Shown here one piece after another: positions 57,056-64,000 of a stretch of 64,000 bases of DNA. This DNA is from Dromiciops gliroides (taxonomy: Eukaryota; Chordata; Mammalia; Microbiotheria; Microbiotheriidae). The stretch is from positions 78,375,327-78,439,326 of the forward strand of contig NC_057861.1 in NCBI RefSeq assembly GCF_019393635.1. The letters run 5' to 3'. How positions within the stretch are numbered: position 1 is the stretch's first letter; each line of letters opens with the position of its first letter. A model generated the notes under the pieces. It was not told where the DNA came from. It ran no database searches and saw only the letters and a program-made list of their open reading frames with translations. A program made the translations under genes and the position numbers.

Positions 57056-57583
57056 TACAATGTAGAGATGATGTAAATCAGCCAATAAGCATTTATTAAG
57101 TCCCTACTATGTGTGGTAAGGTGGAGATACAAAAAGAGATGAAAGACAATCCCTATCCTCAACAAGCTCACAGTCTAATGGGAGAGACAACCATCAAACA
57201 AATATGTATAAACAAGTTGTATACAGGATAAATAGGAACTAATTTACAGAGGAAAGGCTCTAGAATTAAGAGGAAAGGCTTTCTGTAAATGGTGGAATTT
57301 TGGTTTGGACTTCAGGGAGGGCAGGTAGGCTAGTAGGAAGAGATGAACATTCTAGATATGGAGAATAACCAAGGAAAATGTCTGGTGCCAAGAGATGGAG
57401 TGTCTTGTTCGTGAAACAGCCAGGAGGTCAGTGTCATTGGATCAAAGGAAAATGGTAGGGAGTAAGGTGTAAGAACACTAGAACAGTAGGAGAGAGACTA
57501 GATTATAAAGGATTTTGAATGTCAAACAGAATTTTGTATTTGATCATATTTGATCCTGGAGTTAATAGGGAACCACTAGAGTT

Positions 57584-57757
57584 TTTTGTTTTGTTTGTTT
57601 GTTTTTATCCTCGGTAGTATTTTATTTTATTTTCCAATTACATGTAAAGATTGTTTTCAACATTCATTTTTGTAAGATTTTGAGTTCCAAATTTTTCTCC
57701 CTCCTTTCCTTTCCTCCCCCTTCCCCAAGATGGCAAGCTATCAGATATAGGTTTTAA

Positions 57758-57789
<32 letters not shown>

Positions 57790-58431
57790 ACACACATAGA
57801 CAAAATCATGTTATACATGTCTCCATATTAGTCATGTTGTAAAAGAAGAATCATAATAAAAGGGAGAAACCACAAGAAAGAAAAAATAACCACAACAAAT
57901 AAAGTGAAAATAGTATACTTTGATCTGCATTCAGACTCCACAGCTCTTTTTTATATGTGGAGAACATTTTCCATCATTAATTCTTTGGAATTATCTTGGA
58001 TCAGTGTATTGCTGAGAAAAGCTAAGTCTATCACAGTTGATCAATGCTCAGTGTTGCTGTTACTGTGTACAATGTTCTGGTTCTGCTCATTTCACTCAGC
58101 ATCAGTCCACTTAAGTCTTTCCAGGTTTTTTCTGAAATATGCCTGCTTATCATTTCTTATAGCACAATAGTATTCCAACACATTCATATACCACAACTTG
58201 TTCATCTATTCCTGAATTAATGGGCATCCCCTCAATTTCCAGTTCCTTACCACCACAAAAAGAGCTGCTATAAATATTTTTATATGTATGGGTCCTTTTT
58301 CCTTTTTTATGATCTCTTTGGGATACAGACCTGGTAGTGGTATTGCTGGCTCAAAGGGTCTGCACTGTTTTATAGTCCTTTGGGCATAGTTCCAAATTAC
58401 TCTTCAGAATGGTTGGATCAGTTCACAACTG
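57584..58431 (-). mobile_element. 5'-truncated L1 3' end within the L2
   Basis: TSD CCACTAGAGTTT (about 57572) against CCACTGGAGTTT (about 58432), one mismatch. L1 text includes CCCAAGATGGCAAGCTATCAG and CTGGTAGTGGTATTGCTGG. An internal (GT)n of about 36 bp lies near 57752-57787. Confidence 0.8.
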
Positions 58432-59474
58432 CCACTGGAGTTTATTGAGTAGGAACGTGATATGATTGGACCTATGATTTAGTAAAACCACTTGATTGAC
58501 TGAATAGTGGATGGATTAGAATGGGGAGAGTCTTGAGGCAGGTGGACCCATTAAAAGACTATTCTATTAATCCATATGTGTGTTAAGGAGGGCATGCATA
58601 GTATCAGAGAAGAGGGTATATCCAAAAGATATCGCAAAGGTAAAATCTACAGTCCTTGACAATGCATTGGATATAGGGGGTAAGAGGTACTGACATGTCA
58701 AGGATAACTCCTAGGTTTCGAGCCTGTAGGAAGATGGGCGTGCCCTTGACAGTTATAGGGAAGGTGTGTGTGGGGGGGAGACAGTGTTTAGGAGAAAAAT
58801 TATAAGTTCAGTTGTGAACATGTTGAATTTAAGATGTTTACTAGACATCTAGTTTGAAATGGCTTAAAGGTAGTTGGAGATTTGAGATAGGAGGTCAGCA
58901 GAGTTCAGGACAGGATCATGCTGAGAATCATCAGCACAGAGATAGTAATTAAATCCATGAGAGCTGATGAGATCACCAGATGAAGTAGTATAGAGGTTAT
59001 TCCTCTATAAGAGAAGAGGGCCCAGAAGAGAACCCTGAAGGAAATCTCTAGTTAGAGGGCCAGATCTGGTGAGGATCCAGCAAAGGAGACAAAAGGAGCA
59101 GTCAGATAAGTAGGAGAGATTGGTTTCCTGAGAACCTAGAAAGAAGAGAATAGCAAGGAAACAGTGATCAGCTGTCAAAGGCTGTCAAAAGGTCATGAAA
59201 AATTAGAATTGAAAAAAAGGCCATTGAATTTGGCAATTAGGAGATCATTGGTAACTTAGGGGAGAGCAATTTCAGTGGAATGGTGAAGTCAGAAGCCAGA
59301 GTAGAGTGTTAAGAAAAAGAGTGAGAGGAGAGGAAGTGGAGGCATCTATTGTACATGGCCTTCTCAGGCATTTTAGCCACAAAGAGCAGAAAAGAAAGAG
59401 GATGATTGTTATTGGGGATGAAAAGATTGAGTGAGGTTTTTTGAGAATAGGAGAGACATGGACATTTTGTAGGC

Positions 59475-59775
59475 AGTTGTTGTTCTTTGTTCTTCATTCT
59501 CAAAGAGGACCATGACATTGAGGTGATGTCATGACTTGCAGTGTATTGGATTTAAGTGAGGGAGGGCTGTGCAAGGTCATCCACCTCACTCTCTCCTCCA
59601 AAGCCATCTAGGTTCAGTGGCAAGATATATATCAAGACCACTGGAAATGGTCCCAGATGTTTAAGGCATTTGGGACTGAGTGACTTGCCCAGGGTCACAC
59701 AGCTAGTAAGTGTCTGAGGTGAGATTTGAACTCAGGTCCTCAACTCCAGGGCCAGCATTCTATCACTCCCTGTAG
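59475..59775 (-). repeat. Long composite SINE, third copy
   Basis: TTCATTCTCAAAGAGGACCATG, ACTTGCAGTGTATTGGATTT, GTGAGGGAGGGCTGTGC, TCTCCTCCAAAGCCATC, TTCAGTGGCAAGATATATATC, then GTGACTTGCCCAGGGTC. The best-preserved copy of this family in the window. GTAGGCA near 59469 and 59773 may be a short TSD. Confidence 0.75.
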
Positions 59776-60874
59776 GCAATAGGGAAGGAGCCAGTAGACA
59801 GGTAGAGAATAAATATAAGTGAGAGAGGTAGGATGACAGAGGAGGCATCTTTTAGAGGAAACAGAATGGAATTTGATAACTTGTGCAGGAAGAGGTGTTA
59901 ACCTTGGTAAGGAATAGGGGTCTTTCTTCATTTGAGGCAGGATTGAAGGAGAAAGTAGCAGAAGGCATTTGAGTGATAGGAAATGAGGATGAGGGGAGAA
60001 GAGGGAGCTCACAGAGAATGGTCTCATTTTTTCTCTAAAATATGAGGAAAGGTTCTTTGCTGAGAGGGTAGAGGGAGGGGAAGCCAAGGGATATTTGAGA
60101 AAGGATGAACAGGTTTAGAAGAGCTGCTGTGGAGAATGGAATAGTTAATTGATAAGAGAGGTGTAAAAGGATTGCCTAATAGCAATAACTCGCTGAAGTT
60201 GTGTAACAAAAATTTGTAGTGGACCCAGTTAGAAGTGTTGCATCATTTTCTCTACCTTCATTCAGCAGCATGTATTTTGAAGCAAAGGTGGCACATGGTT
60301 GAGGTTATCCAAAGCAAAGTCTTGGCAGGACAAAATTGGTGTTATGATAAGGGAACCAGGGACTCAAGAAGAGAATAATATAGAGTTGAACTAATTCACC
60401 ACAGGATCAAGATGGGGAAAAGAAAAGAGAGCAGCTAATGTCGGGGTGATAGTCAGGGAGAGAACTGAAGGGTTGAGGGATTGGAAGTGCTGGTATGGAT
60501 GAAGAGTAGGGTTTGGTAAGGGAAGAGAAAGGGAGGGGGTTATGGTTATATAGGGGGATTTCATAATTCTTGAACATGGAGGTGATACATTTGTAGATGA
60601 TCACAAGATCAAGGATATGACTATCTTTTTTGGGGGGAGGGTGATATGACCATCTTTGTGTGTGGGTGAGATGGTGTGTAGGAACAGGTAATGAGAATTT
60701 GAATAAGTTGAGGAACTGAATGGTTAGTATGTTTGAGGGAGATTTAGTATGTATGTTGAAGTCCCTAGTACGAGAGCAAGAGTTAGGGAGGAAAGAAAAA
60801 TTGTGAGCCATGTACAGAATTCATTGAGAAATGAAGGGGAGTGACCTGGAGATCTGTAGACAATAGCTACCAGG

Positions 60875-61030
60875 GGGGCAGCTAGATGGCGCAGTGGTTA
60901 AAGCACCGGCCCTGGATTCAGGAGTACTTGAGTTCAAATCCGGCCTCAGACACTTGACACTTACTAGCTGTGTGACCCTGGGCAAGTCACTTAACCCCCA
61001 TTGCCTGCAAAAAAAACAAAACCAAACAAA
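60875..61030 (+). mobile_element. WSINE1-type SINE
   Basis: TSD ACAATAGCTACCAGG at 60860-60874 and 61031-61045. Shares the GGTTAAAGCACCGG variant and GCCTGC end with the copy at 24156. Confidence 0.93.
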
Positions 61031-61045
61031 ACAATAGCTACCAGG

Positions 61046-62507
61046 GCTTTGATTGGGCATAAGATATGGATTGTATTGATCTTGAAGGGGGGATTGGTTA
61101 CTGAGTGATGAAAGGAGGGGGAGAATCTGGAAGTAGCTTGCCTGTGGTGTAGGAGCTGGAACTCAAAAATCAGTTTTTCTGTCACTAAGACAGATATCCT
61201 TATTATGAATACCATGTTACCTCTCAGTATAACTGAGACCTCAGAACAGGGCCAGAAGCTTCACCTGTGAACCTGGGAATTGTCTTGCAGAGTACCAGTT
61301 AGCAAAAATGGTCCTTTATTTTCTTAGACTGTCTTATTTCAGAGCCTGTGACTGGAATCCCCAGTCATACCCAGAGAAAAAGAAGACTTCCTTATCTATA
61401 AAGGAAGTCTTCTGTCCCACATATAAACGAGATACTAGCAAGACTAGCAAGAAGCAAGTCAAACTGATTCACTGGGAAAGGGGAAAAATCTTTTCCAAAT
61501 GTATGGGAAATAGGCTTTTTGGCCATGTGTGATTTGATTGTGAGATTATTTGCCACCTCAAGACAAGAGGAAATCTTCTGAGGAAACTCTCCCATCTAAG
61601 ATCACAGCTAATGCAAATTAAACTAGATCAGAATGTGCTTCTAGCTAAATACTTAGAGCAATTGCACAAGGACTACCATAAAGTAGGGCTGCTGGGATGA
61701 GGGGAAGGAAGGATACAGGAGAATTGGAAGTATGTATAGTTTCTAGTACTGGAGAGTAGTTTCCCAATCTTAGTAGGATTCAAACAGTGAATTTAAACTC
61801 AGATCCTGTCATATCCCAGAACCTTAGGTCAGAAAGGATATTGATAGTAGTAGTGTCAAGTCTTATTCTAATTATGCTTGAATTCAACTCAACAAAAGCC
61901 TGAATGCTTACTTCTTCGGGTGTGAAAGTAACCCTGAATTATCAAAAGTACAGACTCTGGCAGATACTACTAAGGTGGAGAGACTCCAAATGTGGGCCTC
62001 CACTGTGGGAATTTGGTTTTGCTTGATTATAAATCTTAATTGGAAGATCTTTTTTTTTCCTTTTTTTTTTTTTTTTAGGGGTCAAGCTTGTAGGGTGGCA
62101 GGAGGATGAGAGGAGATAGGGATAGATAGCCAAAAAAAAAAAAAAGAAAAGTGTAACAATGAGACATCGTTTTTAAAAAAATACAGAGAACAGAGAATAA
62201 AAAATATGCCAGATCAAAGCACAGATAAGCATGACAAAATAAATGAGTCACTGGGCTTCTACTAAAAACTTTCTCTATTCCCAACCACAAGAAAGTTCCT
62301 ATTGAGTGGAGAACTTTCTTCTCTATAGCATTCTCCAGTGCTACTTTGGAGCTGGTCTGAGTTAGGGGTGGGGACTGGCCTTATTTCCCCTATATTAGCA
62401 ATCCTTTCTTTCCCATGTGTATTTGAATTATAGAAGTCTTTCAAAATCATTCTTTGATCAATTTTTATCTAGCCCCTGGGGGAAAAAAAACCCCACATCT
62501 GGTGACT
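61046..62507. other. Intronic sequence; L2 edge, then nothing recognised
   Basis: 61046-61170 may still be L2. Beyond that is unclassified sequence with T-runs near 62050-62078 and an A-run near 62131. No exon-like frame. Confidence 0.35.
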
Positions 62508-62523
62508 AGAAACTCATTATCTT

Positions 62524-63036
62524 TTTTTTTTATAAAAGTATTTTATTATTTTCCAGTTACATATAAGGATAGTTTTTTTTTTGTTTTTTTTAGTGAGGCT
62601 ATTGGGGTTAAGTGACTTGCCCAAGGTCACACAGCTAGTAAGTGTTAAATGTCTGAGGCCGGATTTGAACTCAGGTACTCCTGACTCCAGGGCCAGTGCT
62701 CTATCCACTGCACCACCTAGCTGCCCCAAGGATAGTTTTCAACATTTTTTTCATAGGATTTTTATTTCCAAATTTTTCTCCCACCCTCCCTTCCCTCTTT
62801 CCTCCCCAAGAAGGAAAGCAATCTGATATAGGTTATATATGTGTAATCACATTAAGCATATTTCTGCATTAGTCATATTGTGAAAGAAGAATCAGAGCAC
62901 AAGGGAAAACCTCAAAAAAGAAGGGGAAAAAAACAGCCCAAAAGTTGAAACAGTATGGTTCAGTCTGCATTAAGAATCCACAGTTCTTCTTTCTGGATGT
63001 TGAGAACATTTTCTATCATGAGTTCGTTGAAATTGT
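62524..63036 (-). mobile_element. 5'-truncated L1 3' end, recent
   Basis: Perfect 16-bp TSD AGAAACTCATTATCTT at 62508-62523 and 63037-63052. Lies 470 bp before the finger exon acceptor. Confidence 0.92.
62577..62727 (-). mobile_element. WSINE1-type SINE within the L1 tail
   Basis: Exact TSD AAGGATAGTTTT at 62565-62576 and 62728-62739. Confidence 0.92.
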
Positions 63037-63503
63037 AGAAACTCATTATCTTATGAAGCATTATGTTCCATTTCTGTATAATTCTAACTACTCATCCATC
63101 AAATATTCTTATCTACCTATTAAAGTCATATCATCACTGACTATACCATCTATCACATTAAGTATGTATGAAAACTTATCTTGTCTCCCATGCACTGTAC
63201 TTATACCTCAAAATTTCTTGTTCCTCCCCAGCTCCCCTGCCTAATCTGTTCCACTGATCAAATGTTCCACCCTTCTCAGCGGGTTAACTTTGAGTTCACT
63301 ATATGCCCCTTATCTAGATTATACTTCTGCTTTGTTTCTCTTGCTTCTTAGTTCCAACCTTCTGTTTACTTTCTATATTTTGTATTATTTCTGAGAATAA
63401 GCAAAACCACAGATTGTGCTTAAACAGAAGTGTCAATGATGCTGTTCCTATTCTAATTTTTTTTTAAAATAGAGAACATTATATTTTCAATTTCTTGTTT
63501 CAG

Positions 63504-64000
63504 ATTCAGAAAGAACTGAGAATGAGCAGTTATATGAAAGAAGGGATAATTTCAAAGTAGAGCCAAATGGAGAAGCATGGGAAATAATCCTGAAGGATTT
63601 CCCCCTGGAACATGAATTTAGAGAATATTTTGAACCTGAGAGAAGCTTAAACATTTATCAGAGAAATTCTACAGCAGTGATTTTGAAGAAATCCTCTTCC
63701 CTCGAAAAATATTTTAATAAAGCCATGATGACTCACAAGAAAACTACTATAGAGAACATCACCAAAAAATGTAATGAACTTGGGACAGAATCAATACTCA
63801 TTGCACATCATAAAGGAATAACAAAAGAAAAAGTCCATGAATGTGATAATTGTGGAAAAAACTTTGAGCAGAATTCAGACCTTGATCTACACCAGAGAAT
63901 TCATACTGGAGAGAAGTCACACAAATGTAATGAATGTGGGAAAATTTTTAGTCGAAACTCAAACTTGAGAGAACATAAAAAAATTCATACTGGAGAAAAA
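63504..64000 (+). CDS. Linker and C2H2 finger exon of the KRAB-ZNF gene (continues past the window)
   Basis: Acceptor CTTGTTTCAG at 63494-63503. With the base carried from KRAB-B the frame reads [20 protein letters not shown], then [21 protein letters not shown] long linker with a degenerate finger-like [16 protein letters not shown] follows. Two full C2H2 fingers are seen: [21 protein letters not shown] and [21 protein letters not shown], joined by HTGEK linkers. Expected base-contact residues (-1, 2, 3, 6) are Q,S,D,L and R,S,N,E. The frame is open to the last base. In the family this array binds DNA, often within transposable elements. The 3' end and number of fingers are outside the window. 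Confidence 0.93.

Larger units (their letters stand above)
57060..60860 (-). repeat. Long L2-type LINE, interrupted by L1 and SINE
   Basis: 3' end text at 57090-57240 (CAAGCTCACAGTCTAATGGG). Coding remnants on the minus strand: 58938-58924 encodes CADDS (RT catalytic motif), a thumb-like segment lies near 58810-58860, and 59205-59160 gives DLLTAFDS (motif A). An L1 tail at 57584-58430 and a composite SINE at 59475-59775 split it. Without those about 2.6 kb remains, long for L2. Many stops. Confidence 0.7.

Overview
This is nuclear DNA from a marsupial, most likely an Australian one. The main evidence is about 28 young copies of a short tRNA-derived SINE of the WSINE1 type (head GGGGCAGCTAGGTGGCGCAG). 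They sit beside marsupial-type L1, old MIR, L2 and CR1/L3 pieces and endogenous-retrovirus LTRs. The typical opossum SINE tail is not seen. Host coding sequence is a very small part of the window, and nothing looks bacterial, plasmid-borne or viral apart from fossil LTRs.

The host content is a KRAB zinc-finger (KRAB-ZNF) cluster in several states of repair. (1) On the plus strand one gene looks live: CpG-rich promoter and 5'UTR exon ending at 41821, start-codon exon at 47587-47622, a canonical 127-bp KRAB-A exon at 50007-50133, KRAB-B at 52316-52432, and the linker/zinc-finger exon open from 63504 past the window edge. Splice sites and phases all agree. (2) On the minus strand a decayed copy of the same architecture runs from a CpG-rich promoter near 27.24-27.54 kb, through KRAB-A (18930-19062) and KRAB-B (18340-18445) remnants, to a broken finger exon (1489-2549). 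(3) A minus-strand finger fragment lies at 30280-31133, split by a SINE. (4) A plus-strand finger exon pseudogene lies at 37705-39350, with intron sequence resembling that before the live gene's last exon.

There are two processed pseudogenes: RAB39A (5374-6597, inserted in an L1) and BTF3 (15929-16354, minus).

Mobile elements form nested layers. A full-length L1 (4710-12803, minus) with imperfect 18-bp target-site duplications (TSDs) sits in a CR1 remnant and has itself received the RAB39A retrocopy and two SINEs. A compact L1 lacking both ORFs (16562-17740) has its own TSD. A hAT-like element holds an L1 tail that holds a SINE (20567-21155). Five solo-type LTRs are present (183-1083, 14389-14971, 35794-36166, 43290-43664, 55904-56378). 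Long decayed L2 and CR1 LINEs carry recognisable reverse-transcriptase motifs.

The observations I would check first are a 102-bp inverted duplication with one mismatch that includes the KRAB-B splice acceptor of the live gene, an inverted SINE pair just upstream of its KRAB-A exon, the ORF-less L1 with TSDs, and the 63-bp tandem repeat plus long purine-rich inter-ORF spacer in the full-length L1. I found no clear evidence of a wholly new biological system. Alignments here were made by eye, so element boundaries are approximate unless a TSD is quoted.
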